A stretch of 64,000 bases of DNA. Source: Acidobacteriaceae bacterium dw_441. Lineage in GTDB: Bacteria; Acidobacteriota; Terriglobia; Terriglobales; Acidobacteriaceae. Of this stretch, positions 24,643 to 34,010 are shown piece after piece; the first letter of the stretch is position 1, and every line of letters begins with the position of its first letter. The translations under genes were made by a program, and so were the position numbers. The notes beneath the pieces were generated by a model. That model saw only the letters and a program-made list of their open reading frames with translations, did no database searches and was not told the DNA's origin. The stretch is taken from positions 806,001 to 870,000 of the forward strand of contig JAAVVA010000001.1 in NCBI GenBank assembly GCA_018449715.1. The letters are read 5' to 3'.

Positions 24643-26045
24643 CAGGCACGCTCCTGGCGGGTGATGACGGTCTGGCCGTTCATGTAAGGCACAAGCGCCT
24701 CGGGCACGCGAACCGAGCCGTCCGCCTGCTGATAGTTCTCGAGGATAGCAAGATAGGTGCGTCCCACGGCAAGCCCGGAGCCGTTGAGCGTGTGCAGGTA
24801 CTCGGACTTCTTCGCTCCCGCCGGGCGGAAGCGGATGTTGGCGCGCCGCGCCTGGAAGTCCATGAAGTTCGAGCAGGAGCTGATCTCGCGGTAGAGGCTC
24901 TGTCCCGGCAGCCAGACCTCGAGGTCGTAGGTTTTCGAGGAGGCAAATCCCATGTCACCGGTGGAGAGAAGCATCCGGCGGTAGGGAAGCCCCAGCTTCT
25001 CCAGAACCGTCTCTGCGTGGCGGGTGAGCGCCTCGTGCTCCGCGTCGGACTTATCGGGCGTGGTGAACTTGACCAGCTCGACCTTCTGGAACTGATGCTG
25101 GCGGATCATGCCGCGCACGTCCTTGCCGTAGCTTCCTGCCTCGCTGCGGAAGCAGGGCGTGTAGGCGCAGAAGGAGATCGAAAGCTGTGCCTCGTCGAGC
25201 GTCTCGTCGCGGAAGAGGTTGGTGACCGGCACCTCGGCTGTGGGGATCAGATAAAGTCCGCTCGAATAAAAATCGTCTTGCGGCACGATTAGCAGGCTCT
25301 CGGGAGGGGAACTTATTTCGCCTGATGAATCGATGTCGGGTGATGTCGTCTCAAATGAGAAATTTTTATTGATGCTAGTCGTGAAATAAAGATCTTCTTC
25401 GAATTTAGGTAATTGTCCTGTTCCGAAGAGGCTTTCTTTGTTGACCATGTACGGCGGAAGCACCTCGGTGTATCCGTGCTCACGCGTATGCAGGTCGAGC
25501 ATGAAGTTGGCGAGCGCGCGCTCGAGCCTCGCTCCCGCGCCGAAGTGAACGACGAACCGCGAGCCGGAGAGCTTGGCCGCGCGGTTGAAATCGAGAATGT
25601 TGAGCGCCTCGCCGATCTCCCAGTGGGGCTTCGGCTCGAAGTCGAACGCGGGCTTCTCGCCCCAGATTTTTTCTTCGCGGTTGGCGTGCTCGTCCTTGCC
25701 GACGGGAACGCTGTCCTGCGGAAGGTTGGGGATGGTCGTCAGGATAGCCTGCAGTCGCTCATCGGCGGCGGTGGCGCGGGCTTCGAGCGACTCGACCTCG
25801 GACTTCAGCGTGCGGGTCTCTTCGGTCTGGGCAGAGGCGTCCTCTCCGGCCTTGCGAAGACGCGCAATCTCTTCGGTCAGCTTGTTGCGGCGGGCCTTCA
25901 GGGTCTCGACCTGCGTGATGGCGTCGCGGCGCTCGCGGTCGATGGCGGCGAAGTCTCCAAGAGCAGCAGCCGGGTCCATACCGCGGGAGCGCAACTTTTC
26001 TTCAACGACGGGCAGGTTGGCCCGAACAAAAGCTAAATCGATCAT
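24642..26045 (-). CDS. serS: Seryl-tRNA synthetase with an unusual internal insertion
   Basis: SerRS charges tRNA-Ser. The 467-residue product has the N-terminal coiled-coil arm (about 30-110) and class II motifs: motif 2 FRSEAGSYGKDVRGMIRQHQFQKVELV, and motif 3 with GRTYLAILENYQQADGSVRVPEAL. It is about 35-40 residues longer than E. coli SerRS. The excess lies between GTGQLPKFEEDLYF and LYLIPTAEVPVTNL, a stretch rich in Ser, Asp and Phe encoded by AT-richer DNA at about 25262-25400. The frame is open through it, so the enzyme is probably intact. The start ATG at 26045 gives the family-like MIDLAFVRANLPVVEEKL. Confidence 0.93.
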   Translation of the reverse strand: MIDLAFVRANLPVVEEKLRSRGMDPAAALGDFAAIDRERRDAITQVETLKARRNKLTEEIARLRKAGEDASAQTEETRTLKSEVESLEARATAADERLQAILTTIPNLPQDSVPVGKDEHANREEKIWGEKPAFDFEPKPHWEIGEALNILDFNRAAKLSGSRFVVHFGAGARLERALANFMLDLHTREHGYTEVLPPYMVNKESLFGTGQLPKFEEDLYFTTSINKNFSFETTSPDIDSSGEISSPPESLLIVPQDDFYSSGLYLIPTAEVPVTNLFRDETLDEAQLSISFCAYTPCFRSEAGSYGKDVRGMIRQHQFQKVELVKFTTPDKSDAEHEALTRHAETVLEKLGLPYRRMLLSTGDMGFASSKTYDLEVWLPGQSLYREISSCSNFMDFQARRANIRFRPAGAKKSEYLHTLNGSGLAVGRTYLAILENYQQADGSVRVPEALVPYMNGQTVITRQERA

Positions 26046-26155
26046 TTGGATTTATTTTATCGGTTCCGGCTTCTCTCGTGCGGCAAAGGAGTTGCAGGGC
26101 TATTTTGCATTCCTCTTGCACAAAAGATCATGAATTTGCGTAACCTCTATAAGGT

Positions 26156-27838
26156 ATGCGAAAAATCGTCTCCCTCTGCCTGACTGCGGCTCTCGTTTGC
26201 CTTTCTGCGCCACCGAGCTACGCCGATGCGTACCACGCTACCCCGAAGCTGGTTGTGGTGCTTGTGATCGACCAGTTCCGCGGAGACTACCTCGACCGCT
26301 ATCGCGACGACTTCAAGACGCCGAACGGCTTCAACCTCTTCCTGAAAAAGGGCACGCACTTCACCGACTGCTACTACGACTACGCCAACCTGGTGACGGC
26401 GGCGGGGCATTCGACCATCGGCACGGGCAGCTACACCGACGGACACAAGATTCCGATCAACGAGTGGATGGAGAAGGGGCCCGACGGCAAACTGGGGCTT
26501 GTCAGCTCCGTCAGTGATACGCGCTACAAGCTGGTGGGCGTGCCTGACGGCGGCGAGGTTTCGCCGGGAGCATCGCCGCACCGCGAGGCCGCGTCCACGC
26601 TGGGCGACGAACTGGTGCTGGCGACGCAGGGCAAGGCGAGGGTCTTCGGCGTCTCCTTCAAGGACCGCGCCGCTATCCTGACCTCGGGCCATGCGACGAA
26701 GGGAGCCTTCTGGACCGATCACGACTCGGGCGCGTTCATCACCTCGACCTACTGGATGCCGGAGCTTCCCGCGTGGGCGAAGGATTTCAATGCCAGCGAC
26801 GAGCGTGCGAAGGCTCGCGCCGCAGCGGGAGTTCCGACGGGCAACTTCTACGAAGAAGTCGGCCAGCACCCCGCCGCCGTGCAGTACATGCTCGACTTCA
26901 CCAAGGCTCTGGTGAAGAACGAGAACCTCGGCAAAAGCGACGTGACCGACATGCTGACCATCTCGATCAGCAATACCGATATTCTGGGCCACCGCGTCGG
27001 GCCGGACTCGCCGAAGCAGCGCGCGATGATCGACGCGGTCGACGTCTCGCTGAACGACTTCTTCACCTTTCTCGACAAGCAGGTCGGATTGCAGAACGTG
27101 ATCGTGGCTCTCACGGGCGATCACGGCGTTGCCCCCACGATGCGCGCAGCTAACGACGAACAGATGCCGTCGGTGGCCTTCAAGAGCGCGGCCGTGCTGA
27201 AGTCTCTCGAGGCTTCGCTCGAAAAGAAGTGGCCGATAAAGAAGGGCGACAAGTACGTCCTCAGCGGAGAGTACCCCTACATTCAGCTGAATCAGGATGC
27301 CTTCGAGGCCGCGCATGTCTCCGAGCTTGAGGCCGAGACCTCTGCCGCCCAGGAACTTCAGACGTTGCTCGCCGAGCATAGCGACGACCTCGCGGTGAAG
27401 CGCTCCGTCCCGGCGCAACCTGCTGGCCGTGCAGCCGAGCCGCTGAGTCTCGGAAGCGTCTATCCGGTGGCGAAGATGCGTGCCGGAGACATTCCCGACA
27501 CGGAGCTGGGCCGCAGGATACTGCACAGCTACTCGCCTTATGTGGGATGGGCCATCTGGGTGAACTTCAGCGCCTTCCAGTTTGCCGGTTCGGAGCTGGG
27601 CGCGACGCACTACTCCTCGTTTGCCTACGACCGTCACGTTCCGCTGGACTTCTACGGCGCAATGTTCGTTCCCGGAACCTTCCACGACCGCGTGGCCCCG
27701 GTGGACATCGCGGCCACCTTCGCCTCCATCCTGCGGGTGAACCAGCCTTCGAGCATCGAAGGCCACGTCCTCACGCAGGTTCTGAAGCCGGATACCGGAG
27801 CGGTACGCGTCCCGGCGAAGAAGGTCGCGGCGAAATGA
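26156..27838 (+). CDS. Alkaline-phosphatase-superfamily protein (PafA/nucleotide pyrophosphatase type)
   Basis: This exported phosphomonoesterase or phosphodiesterase has 560 residues after a signal peptide (MRKIVSLCLTAALVCLSAPP). Metal-site residues are visible: Asp in VVLVIDQFRGDYL, the probable Thr nucleophile in NLVTAAGHSTIGTGSYTDGH, Asp/His in NTDILGHRVGPDS and Asp/His in ALTGDHGVAPT. The C-terminal HDRVAPVDIAATFASIL completes the site. This pattern matches PafA-like alkaline phosphatases of Bacteroidetes and Acidobacteria. Its TGA overlaps the pyrD start (ATGA), so both are on one mRNA, an odd functional pairing. Phosphate-regulated sites were not seen. Confidence 0.87.
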   Translation: MRKIVSLCLTAALVCLSAPPSYADAYHATPKLVVVLVIDQFRGDYLDRYRDDFKTPNGFNLFLKKGTHFTDCYYDYANLVTAAGHSTIGTGSYTDGHKIPINEWMEKGPDGKLGLVSSVSDTRYKLVGVPDGGEVSPGASPHREAASTLGDELVLATQGKARVFGVSFKDRAAILTSGHATKGAFWTDHDSGAFITSTYWMPELPAWAKDFNASDERAKARAAAGVPTGNFYEEVGQHPAAVQYMLDFTKALVKNENLGKSDVTDMLTISISNTDILGHRVGPDSPKQRAMIDAVDVSLNDFFTFLDKQVGLQNVIVALTGDHGVAPTMRAANDEQMPSVAFKSAAVLKSLEASLEKKWPIKKGDKYVLSGEYPYIQLNQDAFEAAHVSELEAETSAAQELQTLLAEHSDDLAVKRSVPAQPAGRAAEPLSLGSVYPVAKMRAGDIPDTELGRRILHSYSPYVGWAIWVNFSAFQFAGSELGATHYSSFAYDRHVPLDFYGAMFVPGTFHDRVAPVDIAATFASILRVNQPSSIEGHVLTQVLKPDTGAVRVPAKKVAAK

Positions 27839-28761
27839 GCACAAAAGCACCAGAGATGACGGTCAGCCTCGCCGGGGTCGAGCTTCGCTCCCCGGTGATC
27901 GCGGCCAGCGGAACCTTCGGCTATGGGGTCGAATTCGAGGAGATCGTCGCGCTCGACCGCATCGGCGCGTTCGTGACCAAGGGGCTCTCGAAGGAGCCGA
28001 TGCCGGGCAATCCGACGCCCCGTATCATCGAGACCGCCGCCGGAATGATGAACGCCATCGGCCTGCAGAACATGGGGGTTCGCCCGTTCATCGAGGAGAA
28101 GCTGCCGCGCCTGCGCGAGATCAAGGGCGCGGTGGTGATTGCGAACATCTTCGGCTACACGGTCGAGGACTGCCTCGAGGTCATCCGCGCACTGAACGAC
28201 GCCGAGGGCATCGCCATGTACGAGCTGAACGCGAGCTGCCCCAACACCAGCCACGGCGGCATGGTCTTCGGGACCGACCCCGGCCTGCTGAAGGAGCTGG
28301 TCACGCGCACGAAGGAGATCGCAAAGCGGCCCCTGATGGTGAAGCTCTCGCCCAACGTAACCAGCATCGGTCAGATGGCGAAGGTCGCCGAGGAGGCCGG
28401 GGCAGACGCGGTCTCGCTGGTGAACACCTTCGTCTCGCTCGCCATCGATGTGGAGACGCGGAAGCCGAGGATCGCAAATGTGACCGGCGGACTTTCCGGC
28501 CCGGCGATCAAGCCGATTGCGGTCAGGATGACTCACGAGGCGTCGAAGGCGGTGAAGATCCCCGTCGTCGGCATGGGCGGGATCATTCGGGCCGAGGACG
28601 CGGTGGAGTTCCTGATGGCCGGGGCCACGGCGGTCCAGGTCGGAACGGCCAGCTACGCCGACCCGAGGGCTGTGGAAAACATTACGGTCGGGCTCAAAAA
28701 GTGGTGCGCCTCGCATCAGGTCGAGCAGGTGAAGTCGCTGACGGGGTCGCTGATTCTCTAA
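27835..28761 (+). CDS. pyrD: Dihydroorotate dehydrogenase, class 1B-like catalytic subunit
   Basis: This enzyme oxidises dihydroorotate to orotate in pyrimidine synthesis. The product has 308 residues from the ATG overlapping the previous stop. Motifs are SPVIAASGTFGYGVEF, FVTKGLSKEPMPGNPTPRIIE, MMNAIGLQN, the catalytic-Cys loop YELNASCPNTSHGG, and FMN-binding GGLSGPAIKPIAVRM with PVVGMGGI. Class 1B enzymes use Cys, as here, and need the PyrK iron-sulfur flavoprotein, which is not in this window. The frame open to 27547 is inside the upstream gene. purH follows after 119 bases. Confidence 0.93.
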   Translation: MSTKAPEMTVSLAGVELRSPVIAASGTFGYGVEFEEIVALDRIGAFVTKGLSKEPMPGNPTPRIIETAAGMMNAIGLQNMGVRPFIEEKLPRLREIKGAVVIANIFGYTVEDCLEVIRALNDAEGIAMYELNASCPNTSHGGMVFGTDPGLLKELVTRTKEIAKRPLMVKLSPNVTSIGQMAKVAEEAGADAVSLVNTFVSLAIDVETRKPRIANVTGGLSGPAIKPIAVRMTHEASKAVKIPVVGMGGIIRAEDAVEFLMAGATAVQVGTASYADPRAVENITVGLKKWCASHQVEQVKSLTGSLIL

Positions 28762-28880
28762 CCTGGCTGGTTTTGGGCAGGGGAGGGGAAGGAAACTTCT
28801 CCTCCTTTTGCTGTTTTCGGAGGAAATGACACCTTTGGGGCGGTCAGCAAAACCCTGCACAGGACATAAAATAGAAGGCG

Positions 28881-30497
28881 ATGACCTCACATAGTGCTCC
28901 AGCTGCTGTCTCTGTCGATCTTCGCCCTGTTCGCCGCGCTCTTCTGTCCGTTACGGATAAGACCGGCCTTGTTGAGTTTGCCCAGGCTCTGGCCGGGCAT
29001 GGAGTAGAGCTGGTTTCGACCGGCGGAACCGCCAAGGCCCTGCGCGACGCCGGCCTGACGGTGAAGGATATCAGCGAGCTGACCGGCTTTCCCGAGATGC
29101 TCGATGGCCGCGTGAAGACCCTGCACCCCAAGGTTCACGGCGGTATCCTGCACATGCGCGGCAACGCCGAGCACGTCGCAGCGGTGGAGTCCCACGGGAT
29201 CGAGCCGATCGACATGGTCGTGGTCAACCTGTACGCCTTTGAAAAGACCGCGCAGAAGCCCGGCGTGGCCTTTGCGGACATCATCGAGAACATCGACATT
29301 GGCGGCCCCTCGATGGTGCGCTCGGCCGCGAAGAACTTCGAGGATGTGGCCATCGTGACCTCGGTGGCCGACTACAGCCTTCTGGCTGAAGAGCTTACTG
29401 CGAACAATGGAAGCTTGAGCCGCAATACCCGATGGCGGCTGGCCAAGCAGGCCTTTTCGGTTACGGCGGCTTACGATGCCGGAATCGCGACGGCGCTTGA
29501 AAGCATCGAGGCTCCGACCGGTGCGGCGACCTTCTCGAACGAGCTGCCCCAGACGCTTCGCATCATCGATCCCCTGGCCCAGACCCTGCGCTACGGCGAG
29601 AACCCCCACCAGCGCGCCGCTCTCTATGTAGACGGCAGCGGAAAGGGAGTTGCCGCCGCCCAGCAGCTTCAGGGCAAGGAGCTGAGCTACAACAACCTCG
29701 TCGATCTGGACGCCTGCTGGGAGCTAGTAAGCGAGTTCGACGCCGCAGCCGACGCTGCCGTGGCGATCATCAAGCACACCAATCCGTGCGGCGCTTCGAC
29801 GGGAGCCACGGTGCTCGAAGCCTACAAGCGCGCGCTCGAGTCGGACCCCCTTTCGGCCTTTGGTGGAGTCATCGGAATCAACCGCGAGGTGGACGGCGAG
29901 GCCGCTGAGGAGATCGCCAAGCTGTTCGTCGAGGCCATCGTCGCTCCCGGCTTCACAAAAGAAGCGGTGGAGCGGTTTGCCGCGAAGAAGAACCTGCGGC
30001 TGGTGAAGATCGTTCCGGCGGATACCCCGCGGGTCATCAAGCAGGTCTCCGGCGGATTTCTGGTGCAGGACGCCGATCGCCTGCGCATCACCGAGGCGGA
30101 GCTGAAGGTTGTGACCGACCGCCAGCCCACCCCAGAGGAGCTGCGCGCCCTGCTGTTCTCGTGGCGCGTCTGCAAGCATGTGAAGTCGAACGCTATCGTC
30201 TACGGTCGTTACTCGGACGGCCACGGCCAGACGGTCGGCATCGGAGCCGGACAGATGAGCCGCGTGGACTCTGCCCGTTTCGGCGCTATGAAGGCCGTCC
30301 TCCCGCTGAAGGGAACCGTTGCCGCCTCGGATGCATTTTTCCCGTTCCCGGACGGTCTTGAAACCATTGCCGAAGCCGGGGCGACGGCGGTGATTCAGCC
30401 CGGCGGATCGGTGAAGGACGCTGATGTGATTGCGGCAGCCAACCGGCTGGGAGTGGCGATGGTCTTCACCGGTGCTCGCCATTTCCGTCACGGATGA
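28881..30497 (+). CDS. purH: Bifunctional AICAR transformylase / IMP cyclohydrolase
   Basis: PurH performs the last two steps of IMP synthesis. The 538-residue product has an N-terminal IMP cyclohydrolase domain (about 15-150, MGS-like fold: ALLSVTDKTGLVEFAQALAGHGVELVSTGGTAKALRDAGL, LHPKVHGGIL). The transformylase domain follows (RYGENPHQRAALY, IKHTNPCGAS, SAFGGVIGINREVDGE). It ends AANRLGVAMVFTGARHFRHG, the standard C-terminus. Length and all blocks are typical. It stands downstream of pyrD with its own gap of 119 bases. Confidence 0.97.
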   Translation: MTSHSAPAAVSVDLRPVRRALLSVTDKTGLVEFAQALAGHGVELVSTGGTAKALRDAGLTVKDISELTGFPEMLDGRVKTLHPKVHGGILHMRGNAEHVAAVESHGIEPIDMVVVNLYAFEKTAQKPGVAFADIIENIDIGGPSMVRSAAKNFEDVAIVTSVADYSLLAEELTANNGSLSRNTRWRLAKQAFSVTAAYDAGIATALESIEAPTGAATFSNELPQTLRIIDPLAQTLRYGENPHQRAALYVDGSGKGVAAAQQLQGKELSYNNLVDLDACWELVSEFDAAADAAVAIIKHTNPCGASTGATVLEAYKRALESDPLSAFGGVIGINREVDGEAAEEIAKLFVEAIVAPGFTKEAVERFAAKKNLRLVKIVPADTPRVIKQVSGGFLVQDADRLRITEAELKVVTDRQPTPEELRALLFSWRVCKHVKSNAIVYGRYSDGHGQTVGIGAGQMSRVDSARFGAMKAVLPLKGTVAASDAFFPFPDGLETIAEAGATAVIQPGGSVKDADVIAAANRLGVAMVFTGARHFRHG

Positions 30498-30659
30498 CGA
30501 AAAAGCCGAATATAATCACGGCCAAGCCATTTGGACGGCTCCGGCGCGATTGGTCTTGCAGCCAATCGGCCGCAGCCGTCGTCTAAATGAAGTGATTTTG
30601 TTCGACTCTCAAGTCCGTTCAGATCGTTTTTTCGACTTCGGCGGCACAGGAACTTATTG

Positions 30660-32744
30660 ATGATGAACCGTTTTTCGCGTGCCTCCCACCTTCGCCTGCT
30701 TGCGGCGGCCGCTGTTCTGGCAGTCGTTCCGGTGATGTCGGCTCAGTCTTCCGCTCCTAAGGGAGTTTCTCCGCAGGAGCAGCCGGTTGATCGCTCGTCG
30801 GCGTACTACCACTACGGCCTCGCGCATATGTACGAGGACATGGCGGTGAGCGCGGGGCGTCCGGACTACGCAACCCAGGCGATTGAAGAGTACAAGCTGG
30901 CGATGGATGCCGACCCGAACTCCACGACCCTGCAGGACGGGCTGGCCGAGCTGTACTTCAAGCTGGGACGCATCCGCGAGGCAGTGACCTCGGCTCAGGA
31001 GCAGGTCAAGAAGAACCCGAACGATGTGGCTGCGCACGATCTGCTGGGAAAGATCTACCTGCGGTCGCTGGGAGACATGCAGGGACAGCAATCAGGCCAG
31101 ATGCTGCGGCTGGCGATTGGGGAGTACGAAAAGCTGGCGGAGTTGAAGCCGAACGACGTGGAGACACATCTTCTGCTGGGGCAGTTGTACGGCCTGAACC
31201 ACGATTCGGCGAAGGCGGAGTCCGAATTCAAGGCGGCCCAGAAGATCGACAGCGACTCCGAAGAGGTGGTGTTGAACATGTACCGCCTCTACACGGAGCA
31301 GGAGGACTTTGTCCGCGCCGCGGAGGTGCTGAACTCGATCCCCGAGGATGACCGGAGCGCGAGAATCGACTTCGCTCTTGGCGCGACCTACGACCAGCTG
31401 AAGAAGCCCAAAGATGCGATTGCCGCTTATCGTCGCGCTCTGGATGACGACCCCGGCAACATCGACAGCGAGCGCGGACTCGCGACGGCGCTGCTGCGCG
31501 ATGGCCAGTTGGACGAGGCGTCGAAGGTCTTCAACGATATCGTTACCGCCGAACCGCAGGATGCCCAGTCTCTGATCAAGATTGCCGATATTCAGCGCCA
31601 GCAGGGGCACTACGACGATGCCCTTGCGACGCTTGAGAAGGCGAAGCCGCTGGCTCAGGACTCCGTCGAGCTGGCCTATAACGAGGCGCTGGTCTATGAC
31701 ACGCTTGGCCGTTATGACGATGCCATCCGCTCGCTGAAGACGCTGCTCGACGGCACGACCCACTCCGACGGCAGGTATACGGAGCAGGAGAAGAGCAATC
31801 GCGCGATCTTCCTCGACCGCATGGGGACCATCTATCGCGAGCAGAACAAAACCGCCGAGGCGGTTGAGGTCTACCGGCAGATGATTCCGATGGGCGGCGA
31901 CTTTGCGAAGAGCGGTTACCAGGGAGTCATCGACTCCTACCGCGATGCGCACCAGTGGAAGGAAGCGACCGACGCGGCGGCTGAGGCGGCGAAGGCGATG
32001 CCGAAGGAGCAGTCGGTCCAGCTTGCCTATGCGGCGCAGCTTGCAGACACCGGCAAAGTAGAAGAAGGGCTCACGCTGGCAAAGGCGCAGATCTCGCCCG
32101 CAGGAAACCAGAAGGATGACCGCGAGGTACACCTTGCGCTGGCCAATATCTACACGCGCCTGAAGCGGTGGAGCGATGCCGACAAGGAACTGAGTGCTGG
32201 AGAGGCGCTCTCGCAGAAGCCGGAGGAGAAGCTGTACGTCTACTTCCTGCGCGGCATCCTCGCCGACCGGCAAAAGCAGTACGACGCTGCCGAAGCGCAG
32301 TTCCGTAAGGCTCTGGCTGTCGATCCGCAGAATGCGACCATCCTTAATTACCTCGGATACATGTGGGCGGATCGTGGCGTGAAGCTCAACGAAGCCCTGA
32401 CGATGATTCGCAAGGCCGTCGAGCTGGACCCGCAGAACTACGCCTATCTCGATTCGCTGGGCTGGGCATACTACAAGACGGGGCAATACGCTCTGGCTGA
32501 GGAGAACATCCGCAAGGCGAACGAGCGCAACGTTGGCGACCCGACGATCCACGATCACCTCGGTGATGTCTACGAGAAGACCGGCAAGCTGAAGCAGGCT
32601 GTGCTGCAGTGGGAGCGCTCGCTGACCGAGTACTCTCGTTCTCTTCCTGCCGATGCGGACCCGGAGGACGTGACCAAGGTGCAGCGCAAGCTGGACAGTG
32701 CGAGGGTTAAGCTGTCGAAGGTAAATGCAGGATCGGTCAAGTAA
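30660..32744 (+). CDS. Exported tetratricopeptide-repeat protein
   Basis: The 694-residue product has a signal peptide (about 1-33, AAAAVLAVVPVMSAQ) and about a dozen or more TPR-like helical pairs from residue 50 to the end. Examples are YATQAIEEYKLAMDADPNSTTLQDGLAELYFKLG and YDAAEAQFRKALAVDPQNATILNYLGYMWADRG. No enzyme domain is visible, so it is probably a periplasmic scaffold. The ATG at 30660 has AGGA with an 8-base spacer; ATG at 30663 and TTG at 30657 are alternatives. It is followed by a clear terminator and by dgt. Confidence 0.85.
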   Translation: MMNRFSRASHLRLLAAAAVLAVVPVMSAQSSAPKGVSPQEQPVDRSSAYYHYGLAHMYEDMAVSAGRPDYATQAIEEYKLAMDADPNSTTLQDGLAELYFKLGRIREAVTSAQEQVKKNPNDVAAHDLLGKIYLRSLGDMQGQQSGQMLRLAIGEYEKLAELKPNDVETHLLLGQLYGLNHDSAKAESEFKAAQKIDSDSEEVVLNMYRLYTEQEDFVRAAEVLNSIPEDDRSARIDFALGATYDQLKKPKDAIAAYRRALDDDPGNIDSERGLATALLRDGQLDEASKVFNDIVTAEPQDAQSLIKIADIQRQQGHYDDALATLEKAKPLAQDSVELAYNEALVYDTLGRYDDAIRSLKTLLDGTTHSDGRYTEQEKSNRAIFLDRMGTIYREQNKTAEAVEVYRQMIPMGGDFAKSGYQGVIDSYRDAHQWKEATDAAAEAAKAMPKEQSVQLAYAAQLADTGKVEEGLTLAKAQISPAGNQKDDREVHLALANIYTRLKRWSDADKELSAGEALSQKPEEKLYVYFLRGILADRQKQYDAAEAQFRKALAVDPQNATILNYLGYMWADRGVKLNEALTMIRKAVELDPQNYAYLDSLGWAYYKTGQYALAEENIRKANERNVGDPTIHDHLGDVYEKTGKLKQAVLQWERSLTEYSRSLPADADPEDVTKVQRKLDSARVKLSKVNAGSVK

Positions 32745-32759
32745 CGCAAAGCAAAACCG

Positions 32760-32795
32760 GGACGCGCTGCTGAAAGAGCGCGTCCTTTCTCTTTT
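32760..32795 (+). terminator. Rho-independent terminator after the TPR gene
   Basis: A perfect 9-pair stem (GGACGCGCT / AGCGCGTCC) with an 8-base loop is followed by TTTCTCTTTT, 15 bases past the stop codon. Confidence 0.85.
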
Positions 32796-32814
32796 AAGAG
32801 CATCCGGTACACTC

Positions 32815-33966
32815 ATGTTGAGCATGGCAAACGATCTTAAGCGCTGCGCGGTGGCGGGGGATGCGAACGATCCTCTTTCGACGAGAATTTATTCTGCTCC
32901 ATCCAGCCCCGGACGAACCGCATTTCAGCGTGACCGCGAGCGCGTGGTGCAGTCACGCGCCTTTCGCAGGCTGGCGGGAAAGACGCAGGTCTTCACCAGC
33001 CGCTCTTCCGACCACTTCCGCAGCCGTCTGACCCACACGATCGAGGTCGCGGAGATTGCTCGTACCGCCGTAACGCAGTTGAGGTTGAATGAGGCTCTGG
33101 CCGAGACGCTGGCGCTCGTGCATGATATCGGGCATCCTCCCTTCGGCCACGCGGGCGAGCGCGCTCTCGATGGCTGTCTTCGTCGACATGGGTTGAGCTT
33201 CGACCACAATCTTCATGCCCTGCGTATCGTCGAGCACTTCGAGCAACGATACGCCGCGCATCGTGGACTGAACCTTACGCTGGGAGTGCGCGAGGGAATC
33301 ATCAAGCACTCGCGTGATTACAAATCATCGGAACATCCTGAGCTGGCGGAATACTTCCTGGAGCAGATGCCTCCGCTCGAAGCTCAGTTGATCGACCTGG
33401 CCGATGAGGTCGCATACCTGACTGCCGATCTCGACGACGGTGTGGAGTCGGGACTTCTGGAAATCGGGCACATCGTTGACAACGTCTCCATCGTTGGCCG
33501 CTGCTATCGTATCGTCGAAGAGAAGAACCCTGAGGTGGAACAGAAGTACCTCTTTCACGAGGCGCTGCAACTGATGCAGAACATCCTGACCGACGATCTG
33601 ATCGCCACAACGCGTGCAAACGTGGAGGCCATCGGAGCCAACTCGCTTGAGGATATTCGGCGGCATCCGGCCAGGCTGGCTCATCTTTCCGCGCAGGCCG
33701 AGGCCGAGCGGCTGGAAGAGAAGCGTTATCTCTACGACACGCTCTACACCTGCGAGGTGCTGGAGCGCGAGCACGATAAGGCTAAAGAGGTTGTGACCGC
33801 GCTGTTCGACTTCTGGGTCGACTCGCCCGATGATTTGCCTCCGAGTTATGTGGAGGAGATCGAAAGCGAAGGCCTCGCCCGCGTCGTTGCGGACTATATC
33901 GCAGGTATGACCGACAGCTTCATCTTCGAGCAGTATGCCCGTGTAAAACGCATGGTGCGCCGCTGA
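32815..33966 (+). CDS. dgt: dGTPase-like HD-domain nucleotide triphosphohydrolase
   Basis: These enzymes hydrolyse dNTPs to the nucleoside and triphosphate. The product has 383 residues. Key elements are the RDRERVVQSRAFRRLAGKTQVF segment, HFRSRLTHTIEVAEIAR, the HD metal motif ETLALVHDIGHPPFGHAGE and IKHSRDYKSSEHPELAEYF. LIDLADEVAYLTADLDDGVESG holds the last metal-binding Asp. The start is uncertain: ATG at 32815 or 32824, neither with a strong ribosome binding site; the frame open to 32725 overlaps the TPR gene end and terminator. It belongs to the shorter dGTPase type (about 380 residues), unlike the 505-residue E. coli enzyme. Confidence 0.9.
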   Translation: MLSMANDLKRCAVAGDANDPLSTRIYSAPSSPGRTAFQRDRERVVQSRAFRRLAGKTQVFTSRSSDHFRSRLTHTIEVAEIARTAVTQLRLNEALAETLALVHDIGHPPFGHAGERALDGCLRRHGLSFDHNLHALRIVEHFEQRYAAHRGLNLTLGVREGIIKHSRDYKSSEHPELAEYFLEQMPPLEAQLIDLADEVAYLTADLDDGVESGLLEIGHIVDNVSIVGRCYRIVEEKNPEVEQKYLFHEALQLMQNILTDDLIATTRANVEAIGANSLEDIRRHPARLAHLSAQAEAERLEEKRYLYDTLYTCEVLEREHDKAKEVVTALFDFWVDSPDDLPPSYVEEIESEGLARVVADYIAGMTDSFIFEQYARVKRMVRR

Positions 33967-34010
33967 TCTTCCATCGCGATTTCTCCGGAAGAGAGTAAAA
34001 TTCTGCCACC

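Noticed and set aside
26147..27850. 567-residue minus-strand frame opposite the phosphatase gene
   Set aside because: Arg/Val/Gly-rich antisense shadow; the plus-strand gene has the intact phosphatase metal site.
31092..32825. 577-residue minus-strand frame opposite the TPR gene
   Set aside because: Leu/Arg-rich antisense shadow of regular TPR codons.
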